Made by a program: the position numbers and the translations under genes
Notes under the pieces: model-generated
The model's input: only the letters and a program-made list of their open reading frames with translations
Told to the model about the DNA's origin: nothing
Databases searched by the model: none
From: Pseudomonadales bacterium
Lineage (GTDB): Bacteria; Pseudomonadota; Gammaproteobacteria; Pseudomonadales; Natronospirillaceae
Reading direction: 5' to 3'
Assembly (NCBI GenBank): GCA_022968985.1
Contig: JALJPK010000024.1
Location: forward strand, 1 to 46,261
DNA length: 46,261 nucleotides
Shown here: piece by piece, positions 1-8,682 of the stretch
Numbering within the stretch: position 1 is the first letter of the stretch
How the letters are laid out: the number at the start of each line of letters is the position of its first letter

Positions 1-189
1 GTTATCCAAATTATCATCTATTAAATCAGTCAAATCTGTTTCGGTTTGGCTTTGAGTTAACGTTGAATTTTGGCTGTTTTGATCGTTACCTTGTTGTTGA
101 TTCTGTGTTTTGTTTTCTTGACAGGCACTAAAAAGAAACACTGTTAGGCAACTTAGGGGGAGTAATTTTCTTGTATATGTTTTTATCAT
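1..189 (-). CDS. FISUMP-type lipoprotein, N-terminal part only (runs off the window)
   Basis: This is the first 63 codons of a third copy of the lipoprotein gene found complete at 602-2245. The two align without gaps over 189 bases (1-189 against 2057-2245). The lipoprotein signal peptide is the same (lipobox FSAC) and is followed by a Gln/Asn/Thr-rich linker. The start is the ATG complementary to 187-189. The rest lies beyond the left edge, so the FISUMP domains are inferred from the paralogue and not seen. It is the last gene of a minus-strand tandem series. Confidence 0.85.
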   Translation of the reverse strand, partial: MIKTYTRKLLPLSCLTVFLFSACQENKTQNQQQGNDQNSQNSTLTQSQTETDLTDLIDDNLDN

Positions 190-601
190 TGTTCCGGCTC
201 TTTATAAAAATTAATTAATATTGAGCCTTTATAATAATATTAGTAAACTGAATGACTGGTTAATTACTCTTAAAAATTTTAGTGTAATGAGTTGAAGTGA
301 GATGTTGATTGATTATGTATTAATGAGTTCTTTTTAGAACTTTGATATTTATGAATATAAACTGAATTTGTTAATATTAAAAATTTAATAATGCCGCAGT
401 TTTAAAATTGGAACTGCGACTTTATTTAACGTTTAAAGTTGGAATTACCTATTTTTTAAATTAAAAATCAATATTTTCCTGCAAGATTACAGTGGTTGTG
501 ATCTTTTAGTTTAATATAAGAGTGACCATAAAAGGCACTCAATAAAATTATATTATAAAAGGCGATTCCAATTATTCTAAACGGGTTGTTATCGCTACTT
601 C
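190..601. other. Intergenic region, duplicated upstream sequence plus hairpin
   Basis: No gene is seen here. About 180 bases next to the truncated lipoprotein gene (roughly 190-370) resemble the region upstream of the next paralogue (roughly 2246-2430), including a shared block containing aatgactggttaattactct. The duplication therefore covered gene and promoter region. A hairpin at 395-418 lies between the two genes. Confidence 0.6.
395..418 (-). terminator. Possible terminator after the 602-2245 lipoprotein gene
   Basis: A perfect 7-bp inverted repeat (CGCAGTT / AACTGCG, 10-base loop) is followed on the minus strand by an A/T-rich stretch. It lies 184 bases past the stop codon, which is far for a terminator. 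A comparable hairpin follows the next paralogue. Confidence 0.4.
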
Positions 602-2245
602 TTATTGAACTGATCTAATACAACGAACTGAGTTTTTTAGTACTTTTTCAATACTTTTAACTGTTGTTGAGTGAACAGAAGCGCTTTCATCGCCAATAGA
701 AAAATAACCAGCATAACTGCCTGTATCGTAGGAGCCAGTTTCAGTGCTACTCCAAAAAATGGCTCGATCGTTGTACCAATAATCATATTTGCCACCTTGG
801 CCTGATGCAACTGCAGAAAATCCAAATGGATTGCTGCTAATATCTAACCCTGTTTCCTCTAACAACAGTGCTGTTTGTGGTTGTTGTTCATTGGTGATTA
901 AGTCAAACCAGGCACTACTATCTTTTAAGGCATAACTTATATTAATGATATTATTTTCATCGGTTTCTCTTTTGTAACGATAACCTAGTTGTCCCGCAAC
1001 ATAATCTTCTAAATCGGCCCAGTCGTTCTTGTTGGGTATATCCCAGCCTAAAGGGCAGATACCTTGTTGGTTGTCTTCTTCATAATCTATACGTAACTCA
1101 TTATAAGTTTGATCTAGATTCATGGCGTCAGCCCAGTTGTACAGGCGGCCATACTTTTCACAATTTTCAATAATTCCCTCAAAACAAGTCGATTGTTCAC
1201 CAGAATCAAAGTTTAAGTTTTTAGACATCCATAATTTATTGTCTATCTCGCTGTAGCCATATACATGGCCATCACGTTCATCGGTAAATTCACCAATTTG
1301 GCTATTGGGTGTATTATCAGCCAAACAACGTACCGAATGCGCCCAATACCCCATCTTGCTTTTAGTAAATCTAGCAACACCATATTGATCTATAGATAAT
1401 ACCCAATAATCGTACTGCGTACCTTCGACCAATGAGCTCGTTACATAATATGATTCAGTACCGCCATTATGAAATGTGTAACCAAGGGGCGAATACTTAC
1501 CAGAAGGCACGGCGCTAAAACCATAAAAGTTATTGCCATTGTTTTGTCCATCCCAACCTGAATTGGATTTTAAAAATTGGCCAACGTTATGCCATCTGTT
1601 TTCAACCTGCTCAATACCCGCTTCAGGTATTTCAACTTGGATAAATTTAAATAAGTTCTCGTACTCTTCTTTACTAGGTAAATGAAAGGTTTTTGGGCAG
1701 CTGTTGTCTCTATTGAAATAAGGGTAGGTTGCGCCAGCGTAACTAAAATAACGTCCATTACGGCCTATTGATCCGTCCTCGTCGCCGGTCCAGTCATGAT
1801 TGACGCCATGATTATCTATACCATTACCATCGTAAACATCCTTGCCTGAATAATTATAATAATCTGATTGATAAACTAGGTTTTGCGCCATCCAAGTTTG
1901 CTGACCGATGTTAACGGTTTTGTAAAAATCAAACGGTGTGAGGTTATATTCGTCAGAGAAAACGGGTTTGTTGATAATAATATTGGCGGGATAATAATAT
2001 TGCATTTCTGTTTCTGTTTCTGTTTCTGTTTTTATTTCTTGCCAAGTTGATGTTTCGGTATCCAAATTATCATCTATTAAATCAGTCAAATCGGTATCGG
2101 TTTGGCTTTGAGTTAACGATGTATTTTGGCTGTCTTGATCGATGGCTTGTTGTTGGTTCTGGGATTTATCGCCTTGACAGGCACTAAAAAGAAACACTGT
2201 TAGGCAACTTAGTGGGAGTAAATTTTTTGTATATATTTTTATCAT
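602..2245 (-). CDS. Surface lipoprotein with two FISUMP (Fib_succ_major) domains
   Basis: This 547-residue protein starts with a lipoprotein signal peptide (lipobox FSAC, Cys23). A Gln/Asn/Thr/Asp-rich linker follows, with a short Thr-Glu stalk at about residues 73-80. Two copies of the FISUMP domain follow, at about 105-311 and 318-546. Each has the family hallmarks: an IGxQTWMAQNL-like opening, GRxFSY or YGRLYNWADAM, CPxxxHLPSKEE or CPLGWDIPNKNDW, and a closing SVRC. The domain is best known from Fibrobacter and Bacteroidetes surface proteins and its biochemical role is unclear. The protein is probably anchored in the outer membrane by its lipid. It is the middle member of three tandem paralogues. 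No partner gene suggests a substrate. Confidence 0.85.
   Translation of the reverse strand: MIKIYTKNLLPLSCLTVFLFSACQGDKSQNQQQAIDQDSQNTSLTQSQTDTDLTDLIDDNLDTETSTWQEIKTETETETEMQYYYPANIIINKPVFSDEYNLTPFDFYKTVNIGQQTWMAQNLVYQSDYYNYSGKDVYDGNGIDNHGVNHDWTGDEDGSIGRNGRYFSYAGATYPYFNRDNSCPKTFHLPSKEEYENLFKFIQVEIPEAGIEQVENRWHNVGQFLKSNSGWDGQNNGNNFYGFSAVPSGKYSPLGYTFHNGGTESYYVTSSLVEGTQYDYWVLSIDQYGVARFTKSKMGYWAHSVRCLADNTPNSQIGEFTDERDGHVYGYSEIDNKLWMSKNLNFDSGEQSTCFEGIIENCEKYGRLYNWADAMNLDQTYNELRIDYEEDNQQGICPLGWDIPNKNDWADLEDYVAGQLGYRYKRETDENNIINISYALKDSSAWFDLITNEQQPQTALLLEETGLDISSNPFGFSAVASGQGGKYDYWYNDRAIFWSSTETGSYDTGSYAGYFSIGDESASVHSTTVKSIEKVLKNSVRCIRSVQ
2005..2028 (-). repeat. Hexanucleotide repeat encoding a Thr-Glu stalk
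   Basis: Four copies of TTTCTG on the plus strand encode alternating Thr-Glu in the lipoprotein at 602-2245. Because the unit is six bases, gain or loss of a unit stays in frame and only changes stalk length. Confidence 0.8.
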
Positions 2246-2443
2246 TGTTTAATCTCTGTATTAAAATTTATTGAATGTTGCAGCGTAATAATAATATTAA
2301 TAAACTGAATGACTGGTTAATTACTCTGAAAAAAATTAGTGTAATGAGTTGAAGTGGGATGGTGATTTATTATGTATGAATGAGGTTTTTTTAGAGCTTT
2401 GATATTTATTAATATAAACTGAATTTGTTTAATAATATTAAAT

Positions 2444-2477
2444 AAGGCCACAGTCTTTAACTAACAACTGTGACCTT
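2444..2477 (-). terminator. Hairpin terminator after the 2541-4184 lipoprotein gene
   Basis: An 11-bp inverted repeat with one mismatch (AAGGCCACAGT / ACTGTGACCTT) has a 12-base loop and is followed on the minus strand by an A/T-rich tail starting atttaat. It lies 63 bases beyond the stop of the upstream paralogue. The T-run is weak, so it may be a partial terminator. Confidence 0.55.
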
Positions 2478-2540
2478 AATCCAGATTAATGACGGTTTGA
2501 ACTAACTCTATAAGCTAACTATTAAATCTAGTCTTAATTT

Positions 2541-4184
2541 CTACAGTGGTTGAATACAGCGTAAAGACAATTTGGATTGTTTATTTTTATTGTTTTGACT
2601 TTTTGTATGTACCGTTGCACCTTGTTTATTAACTGAAAAGTAGACTGCCTTTTCATCACCTTCATAGGTGCTGCCTTGAGTGCTGCTCCAGTAAGCTGCT
2701 TGGTTGCTGTTTAAATAATCGTATTCATCTATGGAGCCAGAAGGTTTGGCGGAAAATGAAAATGGATTGTTATTGATATCTAATCCAGACTCTTCTAATA
2801 ACGCTTCTACCTGAGGCTGTTTGGAATTAGTGATTAAATCAAACCATTTCTCGCTGTCTTTTAATGCGTGGCTAATATTGATCACATTATATTCGTCGGA
2901 CTCTTTTCTAAAACGATAACCCAATTGCCCGGCTACATAATCCTCAAAATCATACCAGTTTGATGTGGTTGGTATTTCCCAGCCTTCTGGGCAAATTCCG
3001 GTGTGGTTTAAATTCTCAAGCTCGGCTTTTTCTTGATTAAATTTAAGCTCTAGATCCATGACTTCGGCCCAGCTATATAAAGAGCCGTAGCTTAAACAAT
3101 TCTGCGCTAAGTCTTCAAGGCATTGTCCAATTTCATTTTCTTGGTAATTTAGGTTTTGGCTCATCCATAAAATATCGTCTATTTGACTGTAACTGTAAAC
3201 CTGTCCATCACGTTCATCGGTAAATTCACCCGTGTTAATATTAGGTGAACTATCTGCCACACAACGCACACTATGGGCTGAAATACCGTTGGTATTGGCA
3301 ATAAAACTGGCCACACCAAATTGGTTTATAGATAAAACCCAAAAATCATATTCACTGCCTTCAACCTTTGAGGAGGTGGTAAAAAAAGCATTATAACTGG
3401 CGGCGCCATAGGTGTAATATATTGGTGAATATCTACCGGATGGTACGGCACCAAATCCATAGGCATTGTTGCCATTATTGTTTTCATTCCAGCCAGATGT
3501 AGATTGTAAAAATTGACCAACGTTATACCAGCTGTTATCAACTTGCTCAATCTGAGCTTGCGGATATTGTTGTTGTATATATGTAAATAACTGCTCGAAC
3601 TCTTGTTTAGTTGGTAGATGCATTGTTTTTGGACAGCTATCGTTTCTATTGTAAAAAGTTTTGCTGGCTCCGTTATAACTAAAATAACGACCATTTTGGC
3701 CTAAAGAGCCATCTGAATTCCCTGTCCAATCATGATATATCGAATACTTGTCTAAACCGTCATAAACGTCGTGCCCGCTACGAGAGTAATAGTCTGATAT
3801 GTGTAATAAGTTTTCAGCCATCCAAGTTTGTTTGCCAATGTTTATTGTGCGGTAATCGTCAAATGGCACGTAATTGTAATCAGTTGAATATTCTTGTGTA
3901 TTAATAATGACTGTATCTGGAAAATAATCTGTTTGCGTCTCAGTTTCAGTTTCAGTTTCAGTTTGCGTTTGCGTTTGCGTTTGCGTTTCGCTAAAGGTGT
4001 CTGACTCAGTATCGGTGTCAGTTAAATTATTATCGTTAATCGAACTTATTGTGTCTGTGTTAATAATGCTGTTTGTTGAGTCAGCGGATTTGTTTTCGCT
4101 GTTATCACTACATGCCACAAGGCTTAACAGTGTTATAAATGGCAGAAGATACCTGTGTATCTGTGTGTTAATTCTTTTATTCAT
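2541..4184 (-). CDS. Surface lipoprotein with two FISUMP domains and a long Thr/Gln/Glu stalk
   Basis: This 547-residue paralogue of the 602-2245 product has exactly the same length. It has a lipoprotein signal peptide (lipobox LVAC, Cys25), a Ser/Asn/Asp/Thr-rich linker, and a strictly alternating Thr-Gln/Thr-Glu stalk at about residues 66-85. Two FISUMP domains follow, from about 107 to the end. Motifs include IGKQTWMAENL, GRYFSYNGA, CPKTMHLPTKQEFEQ, YGSLYSWAEVM, GICPEGWEIPTTSNW and SLRC. Conserved motifs inside the domains and variable linkers suggest divergence after a tandem duplication. It is first in the direction of transcription. Function beyond a surface-exposed or adhesin-like role cannot be inferred. 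Confidence 0.85.
   Translation of the reverse strand: MNKRINTQIHRYLLPFITLLSLVACSDNSENKSADSTNSIINTDTISSINDNNLTDTDTESDTFSETQTQTQTQTETETETETQTDYFPDTVIINTQEYSTDYNYVPFDDYRTINIGKQTWMAENLLHISDYYSRSGHDVYDGLDKYSIYHDWTGNSDGSLGQNGRYFSYNGASKTFYNRNDSCPKTMHLPTKQEFEQLFTYIQQQYPQAQIEQVDNSWYNVGQFLQSTSGWNENNNGNNAYGFGAVPSGRYSPIYYTYGAASYNAFFTTSSKVEGSEYDFWVLSINQFGVASFIANTNGISAHSVRCVADSSPNINTGEFTDERDGQVYSYSQIDDILWMSQNLNYQENEIGQCLEDLAQNCLSYGSLYSWAEVMDLELKFNQEKAELENLNHTGICPEGWEIPTTSNWYDFEDYVAGQLGYRFRKESDEYNVINISHALKDSEKWFDLITNSKQPQVEALLEESGLDINNNPFSFSAKPSGSIDEYDYLNSNQAAYWSSTQGSTYEGDEKAVYFSVNKQGATVHTKSQNNKNKQSKLSLRCIQPL
3943..3990 (-). repeat. Hexanucleotide repeat encoding a Thr-Gln/Thr-Glu stalk
   Basis: Eight consecutive hexamers (GTTTCA x3, GTTTGC x4, GTTTCG x1 on the plus strand) encode the alternating Thr-Glu and Thr-Gln part of the lipoprotein at 2541-4184. 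It is the longest in-gene microsatellite in the window, and unit changes keep the frame. Confidence 0.85.
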
Positions 4185-4337
4185 TTTTGTTGCCTACTTG
4201 AATTGTTTTTGAATGGGAGATTTAAATTCTATAGTAGGCAGCTGAATGCAATATTAATTACACGGAGTTTTGTCAGTGCAGGTCGTTATAATAAAGAGAA
4301 AATAAAATTCTACTAAATATAAGAGGATAATAAAGTA

Positions 4338-5087
4338 TTACAAAATACTCAGTCTTGAATCTTGATTTTTCAGAGTTTTAAAACCACCCACATTGTTAGC
4401 GTTTTTATTGCTTTGACTGTGATTAAAATATTTAAATTTAATGTCACCTAACTCTTTGAGTTTACCAATAATTTTAGATTGATGGTTGACACTTGAGGAG
4501 TTGTAATATTTTATTGTAATATCGGAAATACTTTGAATAAGGTTAGAAATGTGTCGGATCTCGTTTTGATCATTAAAATGGTTATATTTAATCACTTGAG
4601 AATTTATGGATTTAATTTTTCCTGATATTTTATTGTGATTATAATCACTTCTATTGTGATAATACTCAATGTTGATTCCAGCGATTTTTTTAAGCTTACC
4701 TACCGAGTAAATTCGAGAATTGTTGTAGGTCATTAAATGGTATTGTAATTTAATATGCCCAATGCTTTTTAGTCGACCGTCTGCATAATAGTCCATGGGT
4801 TGGGAAAACGATTCAATAAATAAATTACTTTTACCTAGGTTGATTTGTTTATTGGGTTTTAGAGAAAGTGTTGGCGATTTTAAATATTCCCTTGCTTTTT
4901 TCACTGTGTCAAAATATAACACCTCTTTAAGTTGACCACTGTCAGATATTTTAAATATAAATTCCTCTGCTTGTTGGTATATATGGGAGATTTTTCCTTG
5001 TTTAAAATTAATATCAAAACTAAATTGTTGACTGATAGATAGGGTTGAGATAAAAAAGCTGGCCAATAATAATATTAATTTAGTCAT
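4338..5087 (-). CDS. Secreted protein with short internal repeats, function unknown
   Basis: The 249-residue product has a classical signal peptide (about residues 1-20, no lipobox Cys), so it is likely periplasmic or exported. From about residue 95 it contains roughly five degenerate repeats of about 30 residues. Each has a core like GKLKKIAGINIEYYHN: Gly, basic residue, Leu/Ile, basic residue, a short turn, then a beta-like I-x-I/F-x-Y-Y/F segment and a polar His/Asn/Ser linker. This pattern suggests a repetitive beta structure. No family is recognised. It lies between the FISUMP lipoproteins and a DUF4377 lipoprotein on the same strand, but gaps on both sides argue against one operon. Confidence 0.65.
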   Translation of the reverse strand: MTKLILLLASFFISTLSISQQFSFDINFKQGKISHIYQQAEEFIFKISDSGQLKEVLYFDTVKKAREYLKSPTLSLKPNKQINLGKSNLFIESFSQPMDYYADGRLKSIGHIKLQYHLMTYNNSRIYSVGKLKKIAGINIEYYHNRSDYNHNKISGKIKSINSQVIKYNHFNDQNEIRHISNLIQSISDITIKYYNSSSVNHQSKIIGKLKELGDIKFKYFNHSQSNKNANNVGGFKTLKNQDSRLSIL

Positions 5088-5696
5088 GGTATGAAGTCTC
5101 TGAGTTTGTAAAGGCGTTATTTTATTGTTTACAACTGTATGGGAACTGAATAAATAGAATTAACTTTAAGCGATGAGTTAATTGATTGGTTTTAAGGGTG
5201 ACGAAAAATATTAATCCCTTAACTAACTCAATTAAATTCAGGTTATTTTAAGTAGGGGATAAAGATATAAGAATGCATAATTGTATGCAGTGTGCCGAGT
5301 TAAATCTGTAGAGTGTTGGATATAAATTTTGAGTTGATTGTATAGTTTATAAGGTGATGTCTGATTTGAAATTTTGTAATTGTATAATTAGTTTTTTTTC
5401 GAACAACATATTTATTCCTTTTTTATTTATATTGTAATTAATGAAGTGATTGACTAAAATTTAGCGTCGCCAAATTGCAATTGGTTGTTTGTCCTTAAGC
5501 TACGTTTGTTAAAAATTTCCAGATAATTGCTTAATTAAGTGTGTTTTTGTCTTTGTTCTAAAGCTTGACTTTGTACATCAAAATACAAAGTCTAACTTGA
5601 AGGCTTCTGAATTCAAGGTTTGAGTCTAGGTTTTTTCTTTTCTAGACTCAATCGTTGGGTTTGAAATTATTATAAAAAAATATATATGAAAAGTCG
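5088..5696. other. Intergenic region of about 600 bp with a hairpin cluster
   Basis: I see no gene on either strand. The part nearest 5697 contains three consecutive inverted repeats (described separately at 5567-5651). The rest is A/T-rich without clear structure and should contain the promoter of the 4338-5087 gene. Confidence 0.6.
5567..5651 (-). other. Cluster of three adjacent hairpins downstream of the DUF4377 gene
   Basis: Three inverted repeats follow one another within 85 bases: GACTTTGTA / TACAAAGTC (5567-5575 with 5584-5592, perfect 9 bp), CTTGAA / TTCAAG (5596-5601 with 5612-5617), and TTGAGTCTAG / CTAGACTCAA (5620-5629 with 5642-5651, perfect 10 bp). They begin 45 bases past the stop of the minus-strand gene at 5697-6200. 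None has a good T-run, so they could be 3' UTR stabilisers, a structured small RNA, or remnants of a palindromic repeat. Confidence 0.55.
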
Positions 5697-6200
5697 TTAA
5701 TACCAACTTAATAATTTAATGTTTGAATCCCCTAAGTAATCAAATGTAACATTTAAACGAGATTCAAATTCTTCAAATTCCACAAGTCCCATACAATTAG
5801 CTGCAAAATCACACTCAAATTCTTTACCAAAATAATAATATTGATCATTTTCAAAGGTAAATACGTAATTTTCATATGTTATATTTTCAATTGTATAAAT
5901 AGAGCCAATTTCATCTTCTTTTTCATGCTTAACTTCAATAAAAGTGCGCTGAATACTGGAACCATCCTCTGGCGGATTTGAAATTTTCTTCTCAGATATA
6001 ACAATTGTTTGCTCAAAACCCCACTTAAAATCAAAATCTCGAATGCCTGAGTAATTACCTTTATCAGTATTAAGGCAGCTAATAGGTCCATACCATTGGT
6101 TGCAACTCACTAAATATGGGCTAACAACTAATGTGACTTTTTTGGGAATACAACTACTTAACATAGTTAGAGTACTTAATAGAATTAATAATTTTTTCAT
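5697..6200 (-). CDS. DUF4377-type lipoprotein
   Basis: The 167-residue protein has a lipoprotein signal peptide (lipobox LSSC, Cys17). The mature part looks like a DUF4377 domain: paired cysteines near the start (SCNQWYGPISC), then an FDFKWGFEQTIVISE-like strand and the NPPEDGSSI motif typical of that family. It is likely anchored in the periplasm or outer membrane. DUF4377 has no firm biochemical function; some members occur in META/HslJ-like stress lipoproteins. It appears monocistronic. The family assignment is from motif memory and not a search. Confidence 0.7.
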   Translation of the reverse strand: MKKLLILLSTLTMLSSCIPKKVTLVVSPYLVSCNQWYGPISCLNTDKGNYSGIRDFDFKWGFEQTIVISEKKISNPPEDGSSIQRTFIEVKHEKEDEIGSIYTIENITYENYVFTFENDQYYYFGKEFECDFAANCMGLVEFEEFESRLNVTFDYLGDSNIKLLSWY

Positions 6201-6603
6201 ATTGTTATGCCTTTTTAAATAAAGCTAAATTTTTTGTCATTGTAGCAATAAAAAAAATTGTTAGATGTTAAAGGGTTAATGTTTTTGCTATTAAATCGGT
6301 AGTCGCGGGGAATATCAAATTTAATGGAAGTCTTCTTATTATCTTCAACTTTTAGTGACGAACCGGTAGTTCTGATAATTTTAGTTGTGTATCAAAGTTA
6401 AGGTCACAGCAGACAATACATAGTGTCAGTTCTATAAACTTGAATTTAAAGTAGTCAATATGTTAGACAGGAGCTGATATCTCATTGATTTGGTTTTGTG
6501 AGTGTTGCTTTTGGTTGTTGTTTCTATTAACTCAAAAACTGCGTCAGATGTGATACAGTCCGCTATGTTCTGTGAGTTTCGACCTCAATCTTAAGGAAAT
6601 TTT
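6201..6603. other. Divergent intergenic region
   Basis: This is about 400 bp between a minus-strand lipoprotein gene and the plus-strand gene at 6604, so it should carry both promoters. I could not pick out convincing -35/-10 pairs and saw no RNA gene. Confidence 0.5.
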
Positions 6604-7404
6604 ATGTCTGACTATATTGCTCAAATTATTCATACTCTCAATCCCGATCTTGGTAAAAAATTTGATGACGAATTTAAAAAACTGCATTCAAGCTCTAAGG
6701 TGGTGCAAGAATATTTAGCGCATACCTATGATGTGGAATTTGATGATTTCGACCCTAACGATACAGAAGACATTGAAAATGCCGCCATTATGGTTTTAGT
6801 GCAACTGTTACAAGGTGTTGATCTTTTAAGTGACAGCGATTGGTCTGGTGAATATGAAAACGAATTAACGGATCTTACACAAAAAGCGTTTGATCAAATG
6901 AATATTTCAAAACAAGTTAAAAATGAAGTAGAGTCGTGGGTGACATCCCTCGACTGGGAAAAAATTAAGCGTGGTGATTTCATTCAATTAAAATTTTATT
7001 TTTTAGGTGAAATGTTAAAAGAATATAAGCTGCATTTAACATTAATTGAATCACGAGCTGATTGTTATTATGCCGTTGTATTAAACGAAGATCAAAAAAA
7101 TAGACTACAACCTTTTTATGACACTCAATACACCTACCACTTAACCAGCTATCAACGCTTTGAAAATGCTAAAGACCATTTAGGTAGTTATGAGGTAATG
7201 GGTGAAATAATAAAGGAAACCCTTGATAATAGTGCAGAGTTTCAAGATGCGATCAAAGAAATGCAAACAGGTATTTTAGATAATGTTCAAGATCAATTAA
7301 AGCAAGAACAAACCCCAAAAACGAAATTTAGAAACTCACCTATGGATTTTATATTGTTTGCGGCTTTAATTGCTGGAGTCATTTATCAAATATATTACAG
7401 CTAG
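6604..7404 (+). CDS. Predicted tail-anchored membrane protein, function unknown
   Basis: The 266-residue product has no signal peptide. The N-terminal 240 residues are acidic and helical, and the C-terminus is one hydrophobic segment (FILFAALIAGVIYQIYYS) reaching the last residue. That is the layout of a tail-anchored inner-membrane protein with a cytoplasmic domain. The start is supported by AAGGA seven bases before the ATG. No domain is recognised and neighbours give no clue. It is probably transcribed alone. Confidence 0.65.
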   Translation: MSDYIAQIIHTLNPDLGKKFDDEFKKLHSSSKVVQEYLAHTYDVEFDDFDPNDTEDIENAAIMVLVQLLQGVDLLSDSDWSGEYENELTDLTQKAFDQMNISKQVKNEVESWVTSLDWEKIKRGDFIQLKFYFLGEMLKEYKLHLTLIESRADCYYAVVLNEDQKNRLQPFYDTQYTYHLTSYQRFENAKDHLGSYEVMGEIIKETLDNSAEFQDAIKEMQTGILDNVQDQLKQEQTPKTKFRNSPMDFILFAALIAGVIYQIYYS

Positions 7405-7632
7405 ATATCTAGGGCTTTGAGAATATCTTAGGTTTGTCTTCAGCATGTTTGTCTCTTTGGGGATTTTGCTCGCATGGATTGTGTCTTATCATCTGTATGC
7501 TGATTTGTTGCTTGAGTCTATTTTTGTATTAATTGTAGGTTATTTAAACCGATAGTAATAAGTTAGTTTGAAATTGGATGTCATGTTAAAATGCTATGCA
7601 CGGTATCGATATTTTTAAAGAAAGGAAAATAA

Positions 7633-8088
7633 ATGAAATTTTTAGTGCTGTTATTAATAAGTTTCCCTGCTTTAGCAGAATATGAATTCGAAAAATCTAA
7701 ATATCAAGTAAATACAATCTGTGATGCAATGGTAGGTACTTGGTATACGGATGTGAGTGTGTTGTCTGAAGATAATGTGAATATTAGGCATATGACAAAA
7801 ATAGATCGCAATGTCGACGGTTCAGCAAAACTTAAGGGGCTAAGTTTTTATAGTGATACAACAGAAGTTACCCCTTGGCAGTTTTCTACTAAATGGAGTT
7901 GTGATGGACTATGGTACACCGAGAAAAATGAATGGGGTTACACAGCATTTAAAATAATGGAACTTGGACAGGAAAATATCTTAAAAGATGAGCTGGATAA
8001 TTTAAGTGCGAATAAAATAGAGATTACTGAAAAATCCAATTTAGATTTCATTAACAAAAATATCGAACGATATTTTAGTTCAGAGTGA
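7633..8088 (+). CDS. Small secreted protein, function unknown
   Basis: The 151-residue protein has a clear signal peptide (MKFLVLLLISFPALA, cleavage likely after ALA). AAAGGA precedes the ATG with good spacing. The mature protein has an early Cys (ICDAM) followed by GTWY and a second Cys-Trp region (WSCDGLWY). This is faintly like small lipocalin or META-type barrels, but I cannot assign a family. Likely periplasmic. It stands alone. Confidence 0.6.
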   Translation: MKFLVLLLISFPALAEYEFEKSKYQVNTICDAMVGTWYTDVSVLSEDNVNIRHMTKIDRNVDGSAKLKGLSFYSDTTEVTPWQFSTKWSCDGLWYTEKNEWGYTAFKIMELGQENILKDELDNLSANKIEITEKSNLDFINKNIERYFSSE

Positions 8089-8682
8089 TTTATGTAAAAC
8101 AATTATTACCCAGATAGTGAAGAGTCAGAGATGATTTAGTATAGTGTTAACAGTGAAAGTTGATGTTATTTATGATTCGTATTTTGGTTCGGCCCCCTTT
8201 TTTTTACTCACGAAAATGATTGATGCGGGCACTATCTTCGAAGTTTTTGAAAAAGTCGATTTATTTACATAATCGGCTTTTTTTATGGCTGTCACCAATG
8301 AATTTTAAGGCAATATCCTAAAAATTGACCTAAACCAACTGGTTGTTCAAGTTTATGTGTCTTTTGAGTATTGGTGGAATGATATGTGTTTTGTTGATTT
8401 ATATTCACTTGATTGTGGGTGATGGCGAGCGTGACCTCAAGAGTTAACACAAATTAGTAGTCTCAAAAAATAACTAGTCGATTCGAAATTAATACAAACA
8501 TCTCATTATTTAAAGTATTGACCTAACGAAGTATAAAATTACCCCATGTATAAAGTCATATAAATTGTAAATTGTAGACTAAGTATGTCTCGTAGGTTTT
8601 ACACAGAATGATAAAATAAGTAAACTTAAAATATTAAAAACAAGTCAAACTAAACAAGTCAAACTTTATGAGGATGATAAAC
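8089..8682. other. Intergenic region of about 590 bp with one strong terminator
   Basis: The only clear element is the hairpin at 8251-8285. It lies 163 bases past the preceding stop, so the transcript has either a long 3' UTR or a small RNA ending at this terminator. No tRNA-like fold or convincing gene was seen in the remainder. Confidence 0.5.
8251..8285 (+). terminator. Rho-independent terminator
   Basis: A 10-bp stem (AAAAGTCGAT / ATCGGCTTTT, one G-T pair) with an 11-base loop runs into a T-rich tail (8278-8284). It reads on the plus strand after the secreted-protein gene ending at 8088. Confidence 0.75.

Noticed and set aside
8194-8271. A short open frame (about 18 codons) and possible small RNA ending at the 8251 terminator
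   Set aside because: No ribosome-binding site or promoter could be identified; a long 3' UTR explains the terminator equally well.
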